Assembly: GCF_007754425.1 (NCBI RefSeq)
Contig: NZ_CP037452.1
Span: 1,335,501 to 1,399,500, forward strand
Length of the DNA stretch: 64,000 nucleotides
DNA from: Gimesia fumaroli
GTDB lineage: Bacteria > Planctomycetota > Planctomycetia > Planctomycetales > Planctomycetaceae
Reading direction: 5' to 3'
Below, piece after piece: positions 38,262 through 46,308 of the stretch; within the stretch, counting starts at the first letter, position 1; every line of letters starts with the position of its first letter. Both the position numbers and the translations under genes were made by a program. The notes under the pieces are model-generated. The model saw nothing but the letters and a program-made list of their open reading frames with translations. It had not been told where the DNA came from and did no database searches.

Positions 38262-38999
38262 ATGAATGTAGACAAAACCGGCTCACGAGTGCAGCAGATG
38301 TTTGGCGAAATCGCGCCCCGCTACGATTTTATGAATCACTTTCTGTCGGGCGGCGTCGATTATTACTGGCGCTGGCGCACCGTTCGCAAAGTCGCTCCCG
38401 CAGGTGCAGCGCCAATTCTGGATGTCTGCACGGGGACCGGCGATCTGGCAATTTCCTATCTCAAAAAAGCGGGCGGAAAAACCAAAGTTGTCGGTGCCGA
38501 TTTCACCCACGAAATGTTGAAGCTGGCATTGAAGAAAAATAACAGCACATCGCTGAGCTTTCTCGAAGCAGACACCCAGCAGCTTCCGTTTTCTGACAAT
38601 CAGTTTCAGATTGTCTCGGTCGCCTTCGGCTTAAGAAACGTCGCCGATACCAGACAGGGACTCAAAGAGATGATCCGCGTCTGCCAGCCCGGCGGTCAGG
38701 TCGCGGTACTTGAATTTTCGATCCCGACCAATCCGCTGTTTCGTGCCTGCTACCAATTTTATTTTCGACATATCCTCCCGAAAATGGGACAATTACTGGC
38801 CCGCAACCAGCAGTCAGCCTATAACTATCTGCCCGAGTCTGTTTCCGAATTTCCGCACGGCAAGGCACTGGCTGATATGATGGATGAATGCGGATTGCAG
38901 GGAACCCGCTGGTATCCGCTCACCTTTGGAATCGCCACGCTGTATGCCGGCGTGAAACCAGCGAACGAAACGAGTGCAGCTGCCGAAGCTTCAGAATAA
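38262..38999 (+). CDS. ubiE: Demethylmenaquinone methyltransferase UbiE/MenG
   Basis: This SAM-dependent enzyme performs the C-methylation that finishes menaquinone. The start VQQMFGEIAPRYDFMNHFLSGGVDYYWRW is characteristic of the family. The SAM-binding ILDVCTGTGDLAISY, the acidic VVGADFTHEML and VAFGLRNVADTRQGLKEMIRV are intact. It starts 26 bp after ubiD and ends 32 bp before ubiX, which strongly suggests one transcript. The last 15 residues are a short Ala/Glu-rich tail. Confidence 0.95.
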   Translation: MNVDKTGSRVQQMFGEIAPRYDFMNHFLSGGVDYYWRWRTVRKVAPAGAAPILDVCTGTGDLAISYLKKAGGKTKVVGADFTHEMLKLALKKNNSTSLSFLEADTQQLPFSDNQFQIVSVAFGLRNVADTRQGLKEMIRVCQPGGQVAVLEFSIPTNPLFRACYQFYFRHILPKMGQLLARNQQSAYNYLPESVSEFPHGKALADMMDECGLQGTRWYPLTFGIATLYAGVKPANETSAAAEASE

Positions 39000-39031
39000 A
39001 AAGTTCAGAAAAGAAAACGGGGGATGCCCTC

Positions 39032-39715
39032 ATGTCAAATGTAGTCGTCGCAATCACCGGAGCCAGTGGTGCCATCTATGCCGTCCGGTTAGTTGAAGTT
39101 CTGATGGCCGCCGGCCGCACCGTGCATCTGACGATCAGCTCTTCCGCTGCCCATGTCATGAAGCACGAACTCGGCTTGAAAATTGATCTGGAAAACTTTG
39201 ATCCAAATCAACTGCTCCCCGATCATGCCAGTCTGCCCGCCGACAGCACGCTCAAAAAAATGCGGCATGCTTCCAACGAAGATTTCGCACTGAGTTCTGT
39301 CTTAGGCGATTCCGATCTGCAACAGGGGAAACTGGTCTATCATCATTATCAGGATTTTTCCGCGGGCATCGCCAGCGGCTCATTCCTGACAGAAGGCATG
39401 GTGATCTGTCCTTGTTCGATGGGAACGCTGGGCAGCATCGCCTCGGGCGCCTGTGGTAATCTGATTCATCGTGCCGCCGACGTGCATTTGAAAGAACGCC
39501 GCAAACTGATTCTCGTCGCCCGCGAAACACCGCTCGGCTTGATTCCGCTGGAAAATATGGTCCGCCTGACGCAGGCCGGTGCGACGATCATGCCCGCCTC
39601 GCCCGGTTTTTATCATAATCCGGTGACGATTCACGATCTCGTCGATTTCATTTCCGGCCGCGTCTGTGATCATCTGGAAATCAAACACGACATCCATCAG
39701 CGCTGGGGCAATTAA
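39032..39715 (+). CDS. ubiX: Flavin prenyltransferase UbiX
   Basis: UbiX attaches a dimethylallyl group to FMN, making the prenyl-FMN cofactor that UbiD needs. I chose ATG 39032 (MSNVVVAITGASGAIYAVRL) because the frame upstream to 38888 overlaps ubiE and is not coding-like. Recognisable are the flavin-binding ITGASGAIYA, the SSAAHVM segment, GSFLTEGMVICPCSMGTLGSIASG, LVARETPLGLIPLENM and PASPGFYHNP. Its 227 residues fit the family. It lies 32 bp after ubiE in the ubiD-ubiE-ubiX group. Confidence 0.95.
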   Translation: MSNVVVAITGASGAIYAVRLVEVLMAAGRTVHLTISSSAAHVMKHELGLKIDLENFDPNQLLPDHASLPADSTLKKMRHASNEDFALSSVLGDSDLQQGKLVYHHYQDFSAGIASGSFLTEGMVICPCSMGTLGSIASGACGNLIHRAADVHLKERRKLILVARETPLGLIPLENMVRLTQAGATIMPASPGFYHNPVTIHDLVDFISGRVCDHLEIKHDIHQRWGN

Positions 39716-39858
39716 GAATCAGCAACCGTGGATGATAGCCGCCATTGCATCAAGTCTGTCCACTTCTTCTCCGAGTCTTCATTGCGATTCGACCGATTTC
39801 CGGTTAAAAACAGTATAAAGAGACGCACGCTACTACAAAAAAATGGACTGATCTACTA

Positions 39859-41808
39859 ATGGAACGGAAGGCCTCCGTGGAAGCAATTTCCCGCATTCAT
39901 CAACTCGATACCAGCGTGATCAATAAAATCGCCGCCGGCGAAGTGATCGAACGCCCTGCGAGTGCCGTCAAAGAACTGCTCGATAACAGTATCGACGCCT
40001 TAGCGACCCGCATCGAGGTCGACATCATGAACGGCGGGGCCGACCTGATTCGCGTCGTCGATAACGGCGAAGGCATTCATCCCGAGGATCTGCTGCTCGC
40101 CGTTTCCAGCCACGCGACCAGCAAAATTACGTCCGCCGACGACCTCTTCAGCGTGCAGACGATGGGCTTTCGCGGCGAGGCGCTCGCTTCCATTTCCGAA
40201 GTCAGCCGATTTCGCATTCGCACCCGCACCGCCGATCAGTCTCAGGGGCTCGAGTTCGAAGTCAACACGGGAACCGCCGGCAAGCCGCAGCCTTGTGGCT
40301 GTCCGCTCGGCACCGCCATCGAAGTCCGCCAGCTCTTCGCCAACACACCCGTGCGGCGGAAGTTTCTGAAAACGACCAAAACGGAATTTGGTCACATCAG
40401 CGAACAGTTCACCCGCGCGGCTCTCGCTCATCCGCGATTGTATATGGTCCTGCGTCATAATAATAAAGTCATCTTCGATCTGCCTCCCTCCGATAATCTG
40501 ATCGATCGGCTGCGACTGTTTTACGGCAAAAAACTGGCCGACCATCTGATCTGGGTCGAATCCGAAGTCGACGACATTCGCATCTGGGGTTACGTCTCTC
40601 ATCCCAGCGAAAATAAATCGACCCGCAAAGGACAGTACCTGTTTTTGAACGGTCGCTGGATTCAGGACCGCACCTTGCAGCATGCGTTGACCGAAGCCTA
40701 TCGCGGCTTATTGATGGTCGGGCGACAGCCGATTTCGTTTCTCTATCTCGATATGCCCGCTTCGATGGTTGATGTGAATGTGCATCCCACCAAATCCGAA
40801 GTCCGTTTCCGCGACGGCCAGCATCTGTATCGTCAACTGCTCTCCACATTGCGCAGTCAGTTCCTCAGCATGGATCTGCAATCGCAGATGTCACTCGGGA
40901 AAAAAGGGGATATCGACCCGGCTGCTATTACACCGCCGCCTACACCAGAACAAAAACAGAACCAAATGGAATTGACCAGTTGGGCCAAAGAACAACTGGG
41001 TCAAATTGCCAAAGATCATCCCACGGTCCAGATCAGTTCCGCCCCCCGTTCCATTTCCTCAACCCCCGATCTCGCAGCTCCGTTTACCAGCAAAGACGCC
41101 ATTCCGCTTTCTCACTTTCAGCAGGTCGCCGAGCAGTTGCATTCAGCACAGGCACCGGAAGTATCGGCAGAACCAGCCGACCTGGTCATCCCCGACATTG
41201 ATCGACCCGCAGATCAGTTCGCCGAAGCTGCCACCGCCGATCTCAGACCGATTCAGGTGTTGAACTGTTACATTGTCGTTGAAATCAAAGGCGCGCTCAC
41301 CATCATCGATCAGCATGCTTTGCATGAACGTATTATGTATGAGTACTTCCGAAAACGTGTTCTCGCTCAATCGGTCGAATCTCAAAAGTTACTTGTCCCC
41401 CTTACGATTGAAATGAGCGCCAAGGAAACCGCCCTGATTCTCGATCACGCGGAAATACTGGGTAGCTTCGGTCTCGGCATCGAAGAGTTCGGCGGCAACA
41501 CACTGCTCGTGACCAGTTATCCCGTGATGCTTAAAAAGGCGAACCTCGAACAACTGGTGCGCGACATCGCCGACAACCTCGATAATTCCAAGCAACCCTC
41601 AAGGCGGGATTTGCTGGACGACCTGATCACGATGATGTCCTGCAAAGCCGCCATCAAAGCCGGCCAGCGGCTGACACAGGAAGAAATTTATAGCCTGCTG
41701 GAACAGCGTCACTTGATCGACGACGCCCATCACTGCCCTCACGGCCGACCCTCGGCCCTGGTGCTCAGTCACGCCGAACTCGACCGCCAGTTCGGGCGCA
41801 TGGGCTAA
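39859..41808 (+). CDS. mutL: DNA mismatch repair protein MutL (endonuclease type)
   Basis: MutL couples mismatch recognition by MutS to strand removal. The N-terminal GHKL ATPase is complete, with INKIAAGEVIERPASAVKELLDNSIDA, DNGEGI, TSKI and GFRGEALASI. The C-terminal domain carries the metal-dependent nuclease motif DQHALHE at 484-490 with Glu495, plus SCKAAIKA and CPHGRP (Cys626 region), and ends in FGRMG. This is the nicking form found in organisms without MutH. The linker (about 350-450) is Pro/Gln-rich. The annotated start may be several codons too early, since homologues begin near SRIHQLD. It may be read through from ubiX, 143 bp upstream. Confidence 0.96.
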   Translation: MERKASVEAISRIHQLDTSVINKIAAGEVIERPASAVKELLDNSIDALATRIEVDIMNGGADLIRVVDNGEGIHPEDLLLAVSSHATSKITSADDLFSVQTMGFRGEALASISEVSRFRIRTRTADQSQGLEFEVNTGTAGKPQPCGCPLGTAIEVRQLFANTPVRRKFLKTTKTEFGHISEQFTRAALAHPRLYMVLRHNNKVIFDLPPSDNLIDRLRLFYGKKLADHLIWVESEVDDIRIWGYVSHPSENKSTRKGQYLFLNGRWIQDRTLQHALTEAYRGLLMVGRQPISFLYLDMPASMVDVNVHPTKSEVRFRDGQHLYRQLLSTLRSQFLSMDLQSQMSLGKKGDIDPAAITPPPTPEQKQNQMELTSWAKEQLGQIAKDHPTVQISSAPRSISSTPDLAAPFTSKDAIPLSHFQQVAEQLHSAQAPEVSAEPADLVIPDIDRPADQFAEAATADLRPIQVLNCYIVVEIKGALTIIDQHALHERIMYEYFRKRVLAQSVESQKLLVPLTIEMSAKETALILDHAEILGSFGLGIEEFGGNTLLVTSYPVMLKKANLEQLVRDIADNLDNSKQPSRRDLLDDLITMMSCKAAIKAGQRLTQEEIYSLLEQRHLIDDAHHCPHGRPSALVLSHAELDRQFGRMG

Positions 41809-42237
41809 CCTCGTAAACAGTACCGCCTTAAATTCATCTGACCTGCTGTTTCCTTCCGCTGCTCCGGTGCGAAAACATTCTCTTGACAGCAACGTGACGG
41901 GAACCACAATGCGGAGATAACGTCGCGCGCGCGAGTGAGCACTACAAAAGCAGTTGAGAATTTTCGCACCTGCTGAAGAGAGCACTACAAAAGTCCCTGT
42001 GTAGAGCACGATTTGAGTGGCTTTCCCCAGCAAGGTTCGGTTTTGAGCACCGTCAATTATACGCTTATCGAAAGCGTTCGCGGCACGATCATCACCTGTT
42101 GACAGGGTATCACTAAGCGTTCGTAAGTGGTTCGCAACCAAACCCCGCTTGACGCCCTCACGCCGTTGAAGAAGATGGTTCAGAGTCACACAACAGACTG
42201 AAAACAAAGCACAGCAAAGCAGACACCAGAAAAGCAT
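41599..42237 (-). CDS. Possible small membrane or exported protein overlapping the mutL 3' end (doubtful)
   Basis: A minus-strand frame starting at ATG 42237 is preceded by a very good ribosome binding site (GGGAGGA, 7 bp spacer). It opens with a hydrophobic, Cys-rich segment MLFWCLLCCALFSVCCVTL, like a membrane anchor. The first 140 or so residues are outside mutL. The last 70 are antisense to the conserved CPHGRP region of mutL and are unlikely to be selected as protein. The frame may therefore be a truncated remnant that now runs into mutL, or spurious. No family is recognised. Confidence 0.25.
   Translation of the reverse strand: MLFWCLLCCALFSVCCVTLNHLLQRREGVKRGLVANHLRTLSDTLSTGDDRAANAFDKRIIDGAQNRTLLGKATQIVLYTGTFVVLSSAGAKILNCFCSAHSRARRYLRIVVPVTLLSRECFRTGAAEGNSRSDEFKAVLFTRLAHAPELAVEFGVTEHQGRGSAVRAVMGVVDQVTLFQQAINFFLCQPLAGFDGGFAGHHRDQVVQQIPP
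41937..41993. repeat. Direct repeat of a 14-mer
   Basis: GAGCACTACAAAAG occurs at 41937-41950 and again at 41980-41993, 43 bp apart, in non-coding sequence after mutL. It may mark a duplication or an old insertion; no element is recognisable between the copies. Confidence 0.6.
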
Positions 42238-42413
42238 TCCCGTATCCTCCCTGAAAAGAATATTCGAACCGGCAAACAATAGAGACCGATCCCACACGAG
42301 CAAATTCTACCCGATGTCAATGTACGGGCCGCAGATGAAAATCCAGTAGTAGAACTGATCAAAACGCTCTACTTACTGAGCGGCAAGCAATGGCCCAATA
42401 AGCTCCCCTGTGC

Positions 42414-42437
42414 CACGGCCCGGCTTGTCCGGCCGTG
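42414..42437. repeat. GC-rich hairpin
   Basis: CACGGCC and GGCCGTG form perfect 7-bp arms, extended inward by CGG/CCG around a small loop. It lies about 35 bp before the inverted-repeat element and may belong to the same intergenic repeat family. Confidence 0.5.
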
Positions 42438-42470
42438 CCCGATAATTCCCGAATACCTCGCGAAAAAATT

Positions 42471-42611
42471 GTAGGGGCAGTGCCTGTGTGCCTGTCCGCC
42501 TGGCGAGCTTCATTATTTATGGTCGTTTGAATGGAACCAGTTAAAAGAATTCGTACGTTTTCCCTGTAAGCAACCCTGTCCCAGCGGGCGGCCACATAGG
42601 GTCGACCCCTA
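42471..42611. repeat. Inverted-repeat element (about 140 bp) split at its right end by the intron
   Basis: The left arm starts GTAGGGGCAGTGCCTGTGTG (42471 on) and the right arm ends in CACATAGGGTCGACCCCTA (to 42611). The arms are imperfect inverted repeats over about 32 bp, with the 7-bp outer ends GTAGGGG and CCCCTAC matching exactly once the first base after the intron (44545, C) is added. It resembles short palindromic intergenic repeats or MITE-like elements. No protein is encoded. Confidence 0.6.
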
Positions 42612-43100
42612 GTGCGCCTGCAAGCGCATTGAATCAGCGAAGTGAAAGTCCTTGCCGAAGTTTGACCTGAACTTCGTAACAGAAGGTAACTGCGTTCTCG
42701 TGAGAGGAGGTGGAGAGCAACCGGATGTGAACGACTAGTCCGTAGGATAACGAACTCGATTCGGCTTTTCGTTGTGGTGAGCCAGCTAGGGAATGGCGAA
42801 GCCCAAGTGACGTCGTGCGAAACTCTGCCGAGTGGGTGCGGGACCGCTGCCAGCGGTTCCGCGACGGTCAGCCCCGTGGTTCAAAACCAGGTCGGTCCCG
42901 GGGGCAACGAGGGGTGGTTGGAGACGGAATGGTCTGAAGGTTTGATGTGATGAAGCAGGGAGACCTGCCCGATCTTAAGGATGGCGTTCATGTGCCGGAT
43001 TCCGGATTCTCTGGAGCCGACCGGTACGAAGAGCCAGTTGGGTAGGAGTCAGAGCATCCATATTAGCGAAGAAGCGGGGTAACGCCCGTGGAGCAAAGGG

Positions 43101-44453
43101 ATGCAGGAAGGTAGATGTGGAATGAACCGAAACAGGGAACAAAAACCGACGCGAGTGCCGTTTGCGGCTAAACAAGTCGGAGAAGCTTCGTCCCGCTGGG
43201 ACTGGGTAGAACCATGTGTCTGGACAGACCGCATGTTGACGGCCCTCGAAACGGGGGTGAAAGGAGGCCAATGGTTCAGTCTGATCGATAAAGTCGATCG
43301 TGATCGAAATTTGTATCAGGCGTTTCGTAGAGTAGCCGCCAACGGCGGTGCAGCTGGTGTGGATCACGTCAGCTGCGAACGCTTCGCCGAGCGATTGATC
43401 CCGAACCTGAGAAAGCTGTCGCAACAACTGCGGGAAGGAAACTACCAACCGCAGGCAATCCGGCGACAGTGGATTCCCAAGCCGGGGAGCAGGGAACTGC
43501 GTCCTCTGGGGATTCCCACAGCTCGGGATCGGGTGGTGCAGACCGCATTACGCCAAGTGCTGGAACCAATCTTCGAACGGGATTTCGCCGAGCAAAGCTA
43601 TGGTTTCCGTCCCGGGCGCGGCTGTAAGGATGCGCTACAGCGTGTCGATACGCTGCTCGAAAGCGGTTACACATATGTGGTGGATGCAGATTTGAAGAGC
43701 TATTTCGACACAATTCCCCACGATAAGTTGATGAATCGGGTCCGGGAGAAAATCAGCGACGGCCAGGTGCTGACGCTGATCGAGATGTTTCTGCGTCAAC
43801 AGATTCTAGATGACCTTGCCGAATGGACTCCCGATCGTGGGAGCCCCCAGGGAGCGGTGATCAGCCCGTTGCTCAGCAACATCTATCTCGATCCCCTCGA
43901 CCATTTGATGGCGGGAGCCGGAATTGAGATGGTCCGTTACGCAGATGACTTCGTGATTTTGTGTCGAACTCGGGAAGACGCCGAGCGAGCTTTGGAGATG
44001 GTGCGGCAGTGGACGGCGGAAGCCGGCCTGACGCTGCATCCGGACAAGACTCACATCGTCGACATGGCCGAGGGGAGCTTCGATTTTCTGGGTTACACTT
44101 TCCAGGGGCGTTATCGCTTCCCTCGAAAGAAAAGTCTCCAGAAATTCAAAGACTCCATTCGGCAGAAGACGAGGCGGACGAACGGGCATAGCCTTCAATG
44201 CATCATTGCACAGCTCAACCCGACGCTACGTGGCTGGTTCAATTATTTTCAACACTGCCAGCCTTCCACGTATACCATCCTGGATCAGTGGGTTCGCATG
44301 CGTCTGCGAAGTATACTTCGGAAACGTCGTAAAGGCAAAGGTCGCGGACGAGGACACGATCATTTACGCTGGCCCAATGCTTATTTTGCCGAACAGGGAC
44401 TGTTCTCCTTGAAACAATCCCATGTTCTGGCCAGTCAATCCTCGCAGAGGTAA
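43101..44453 (+). CDS. ltrA: Group II intron reverse transcriptase/maturase
   Basis: This intron-encoded protein assists splicing and performs target-primed reverse transcription. RT blocks are complete: the NGGAAGVDHVS start near 81-91, IPKPGSRELRPLGIPTARDRVVQ, SYGFRPGRGCKDAL, VVDADLKSYFDTI with the first catalytic Asp near 195, RGSPQGAVISPLLSNIYL, and the YADD active site at 280-283. The maturase (X) domain includes LNPTLRGWFNYF near 371-382. The chain ends RWPNAYFAEQGLFSL with no HNH endonuclease domain, so mobility would rely on replication forks or hairpin targets (inference). Met8 (MNRNREQ) is an alternative start. Confidence 0.95.
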   Translation: MQEGRCGMNRNREQKPTRVPFAAKQVGEASSRWDWVEPCVWTDRMLTALETGVKGGQWFSLIDKVDRDRNLYQAFRRVAANGGAAGVDHVSCERFAERLIPNLRKLSQQLREGNYQPQAIRRQWIPKPGSRELRPLGIPTARDRVVQTALRQVLEPIFERDFAEQSYGFRPGRGCKDALQRVDTLLESGYTYVVDADLKSYFDTIPHDKLMNRVREKISDGQVLTLIEMFLRQQILDDLAEWTPDRGSPQGAVISPLLSNIYLDPLDHLMAGAGIEMVRYADDFVILCRTREDAERALEMVRQWTAEAGLTLHPDKTHIVDMAEGSFDFLGYTFQGRYRFPRKKSLQKFKDSIRQKTRRTNGHSLQCIIAQLNPTLRGWFNYFQHCQPSTYTILDQWVRMRLRSILRKRRKGKGRGRGHDHLRWPNAYFAEQGLFSLKQSHVLASQSSQR

Positions 44454-44467
44454 AACTACCAACCGGA

Positions 44468-44500
44468 GAGCCGGATGCGGGAGAACCGCACGTCCGGTTC
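44468..44500 (+). ncRNA. Group II intron domain V (catalytic core)
   Basis: The 33-nt hairpin pairs GAGCCGGA with TCCGGTTC (one G-U pair) and TGCGG with CCGCA around GAGAA, leaving a two-base CG bulge. The AGC triad lies at 44469-44471. This is the metal-binding centre of the ribozyme and is intact. Confidence 0.9.
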
Positions 44501-44549
44501 GGAGGGAGGGGGGACCGGAAGCAACCGGTCCTTCCTACCCCTATCTTTT

Positions 44550-45527
44550 CTATTGCGGCAGGCTCTCGACCAGACTGATGACGGCCCAGCAGGTGCCCCA
44601 ATAGATGGCGGTTTCCTGAACGCTCGCTTTTTTCTTTTCTTTGGTTCCCTTTACAGGCCACGAACCATCTTTGCGTTGTGTACTGACGAGAAACTGTTGT
44701 GCCTGTTTGATCGAAGCGTCTTCTCGATTCACGCCTGCTTCAAGTAATGCATACAATGCCATACCTGTTCCCAGTGCGTCGCTTTCGTCAGCTACCATCC
44801 AGCCCCAGCCGCCATCCGGTTTTTGCAGACTGTGAAGTTGCTTCAGCATTTGATCGCGGACTTCAGAATCCTTCGCCTGAACTGCGAGCAGTAATCGCAC
44901 CGCATACCATTCAGTACTCTTTCCGGGCGGACTGGCATTGATAAACTGCATCGCTTTTTCAACAACGGGGGCGCTCTTTTCATTCCCTTCTCTGATCAGC
45001 GTTAGTGCCAGCCACATGGTAGAGACCGTGTTTGTTTCCGCGGCAGGCCGCTTTTGAAACGGGAGCTGCCCACCCGCTTTCCAGGAACCGTCCGGCTGTT
45101 GGCCGTCCAGAAGCAGTGCGGCCAGTTTTTGGCGAGTCTCCTTTTGATCCGGGGCGATGCTGGAATGACCTGAGCTTAAGAGAATCTGAACCACCCCTTC
45201 CTTGTTTCCCAGCCCGACCGTTTTGCCTTTGTCATTTTTTGAGAGCGATTTGTCGGTTGACCAATCGGTCCATTCTTGCAGCTGATCGCTGACTTCAAAG
45301 CCGTGTTGTTTTGCGGCATGCAGGCTCCAGACCATATTTCCCCCACGGTGGCAGGAAACGCATTTCTTTTTCTCAATCCACCACAGCCCTTTTTCCTCGA
45401 TATAAGGAATACTGCGCTGAACCGTTTCGCGAACCTGCGTCGTGGTAACCTGATCCTCGGGTAAGGCACCCGCCGACACCATCAACAAAAGGGAACTGAA
45501 GGCAAGCATACTGGAGCCTTTCTGCAT
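44550..45527 (-). CDS. Exported squalene-cyclase-like alpha/alpha-barrel protein with a CxxCH motif
   Basis: This 325-residue protein has a signal peptide (MLAFSSLLLMVSAGALP; Met7 is an alternative start). A haem-binding CVSCH follows at 56-60, after WWIEKKK. QW-like repeats of the prenyltransferase/squalene-oxidase type come next: DGQQPDGSWKAGG, LQKPDGGWGW and TQRKDGSWPVKG. No DxDD-type acid motif of true cyclases is seen, so a non-catalytic or unknown role is likely. The stop codon (44550-44552) is only five bases from the group II intron end, so the intron replaces its native 3' flank. It is a single gene. Confidence 0.85.
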   Translation of the reverse strand: MQKGSSMLAFSSLLLMVSAGALPEDQVTTTQVRETVQRSIPYIEEKGLWWIEKKKCVSCHRGGNMVWSLHAAKQHGFEVSDQLQEWTDWSTDKSLSKNDKGKTVGLGNKEGVVQILLSSGHSSIAPDQKETRQKLAALLLDGQQPDGSWKAGGQLPFQKRPAAETNTVSTMWLALTLIREGNEKSAPVVEKAMQFINASPPGKSTEWYAVRLLLAVQAKDSEVRDQMLKQLHSLQKPDGGWGWMVADESDALGTGMALYALLEAGVNREDASIKQAQQFLVSTQRKDGSWPVKGTKEKKKASVQETAIYWGTCWAVISLVESLPQ

Positions 45528-45735
45528 GCGCTATGGAAAAAGAAGACTCTAAGAACCCCTCAATTATATCAGTCTAGGATTATGAATAGTACCAGTGATA
45601 TGGCATTTCGTTTGGGAAACAGGAGGCAAGGGGTTTGGCTTCTGTACAAAAGGTGCGTCTGAAAGTGATTTGTGCTGCAAAATGAATCTCTGGTGAACCG
45701 GGTCTGTTGTTGCTTCAACTCTCATAAAGTAAATC

Positions 45736-46308
45736 TCATTCTTCCTTCTTCAATGGTAAATTTTTACGACAGGCTGACAGAATCTGACGCGATAGAGCAG
45801 GAGACTTGACCGCGCGGGCCAGTGACAGTCCGCCGAAACAGAGTGCCAGCGTAGCAAGCACTTCCTGCCGGGTAAATTGGTTGCCCGAACGTTCGAGGAA
45901 CTGCTCGGTCAACCAGTTGATCACCTCTTCGAACTGTGTTTTGGTTTCCTCATCGGCCCGGCCCAGGTCGGAGAGCAGGGGGGGAATCGAGCAGCCTTCT
46001 TCCACATTCTCACAATGTTTACTGGAAAGGTAACGCAGCATGATGTTCGCCAGATCTTCGGGGGTCTCTGCCTTCTCCAGCGCGCCGTTCATCGCCGCCT
46101 GGTCTTCAATGAAGGAATGCACGAGGCTACTTCCCAGAACATCCGACTTCGAATCAAAGTGACCGTAGAACGCGCCCGAAGTCATGCCGGCTTCTTCCAT
46201 GATGCCGTCAACGCCGCTTCCCACGTAACCTTGCCGCTTAAACATTCGCAGGGCGGCGTCCAGAATTTTATTCCGTGAACGTTGTTTCCGGTCCGTGGGT
46301 TGATTCAT
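45736..46308 (-). CDS. TetR family transcriptional regulator
   Basis: This is a repressor-type regulator with an N-terminal helix-turn-helix (RNKILDAALRMFKRQGYVGSGVDGIMEEAGMTSGAFYGHFDSKSDV) and an all-helical ligand domain of the AcrR/YP-type. I use ATG 46308 (MNQPTDRKQR); the frame also continues to a TTG at 46332. It overlaps the cupin 3' end by about 40 bp and is downstream in the same operon. The palindromic operator upstream of the cupin gene is its likely binding site, giving autoregulation. The ligand is unknown. A Cys-containing loop lies near CENVEEGCSIPPLLSDL. Confidence 0.88.
   Translation of the reverse strand: MNQPTDRKQRSRNKILDAALRMFKRQGYVGSGVDGIMEEAGMTSGAFYGHFDSKSDVLGSSLVHSFIEDQAAMNGALEKAETPEDLANIMLRYLSSKHCENVEEGCSIPPLLSDLGRADEETKTQFEEVINWLTEQFLERSGNQFTRQEVLATLALCFGGLSLARAVKSPALSRQILSACRKNLPLKKEE

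Larger units (their letters stand above)
41809..42470. other. Gene-poor region between mutL and the intron-bearing element
   Basis: Apart from the doubtful minus-strand frame ending in mutL, about 660 bp hold no convincing gene. Two copies of the 14-mer GAGCACTACAAAAG lie at 41937-41950 and 41980-41993. A hairpin with CACGGCC/GGCCGTG arms lies at 42414-42437. A CG alternation (CGCGCGCGCG-like) is near 41922-41932. The composition looks like decayed sequence. Confidence 0.55.
42612..44544 (+). mobile_element. Group II intron, full length (about 1.93 kb)
   Basis: The 5' end reads GTGCG at 42612, the group II consensus. About 490 bp of structured RNA (domains I-III) precede the maturase reading frame in domain IV. 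Domain V is at 44468-44500 and domain VI follows. The bulged A of domain VI is probably 44537, seven bases before a 3' end in AT at 44544, as expected for a branch site. Intact domain V and an intact reverse transcriptase suggest it may still splice and move. It lies in the plus orientation, antisense to the downstream cyclase-like gene, in the edge of a hairpin element. Confidence 0.9.

Noticed and set aside
40000..40683. Minus-strand open frame of 227 codons
   Set aside because: It is antisense to the mutL ATPase domain and its translation is a mirror of conserved mutL codons.
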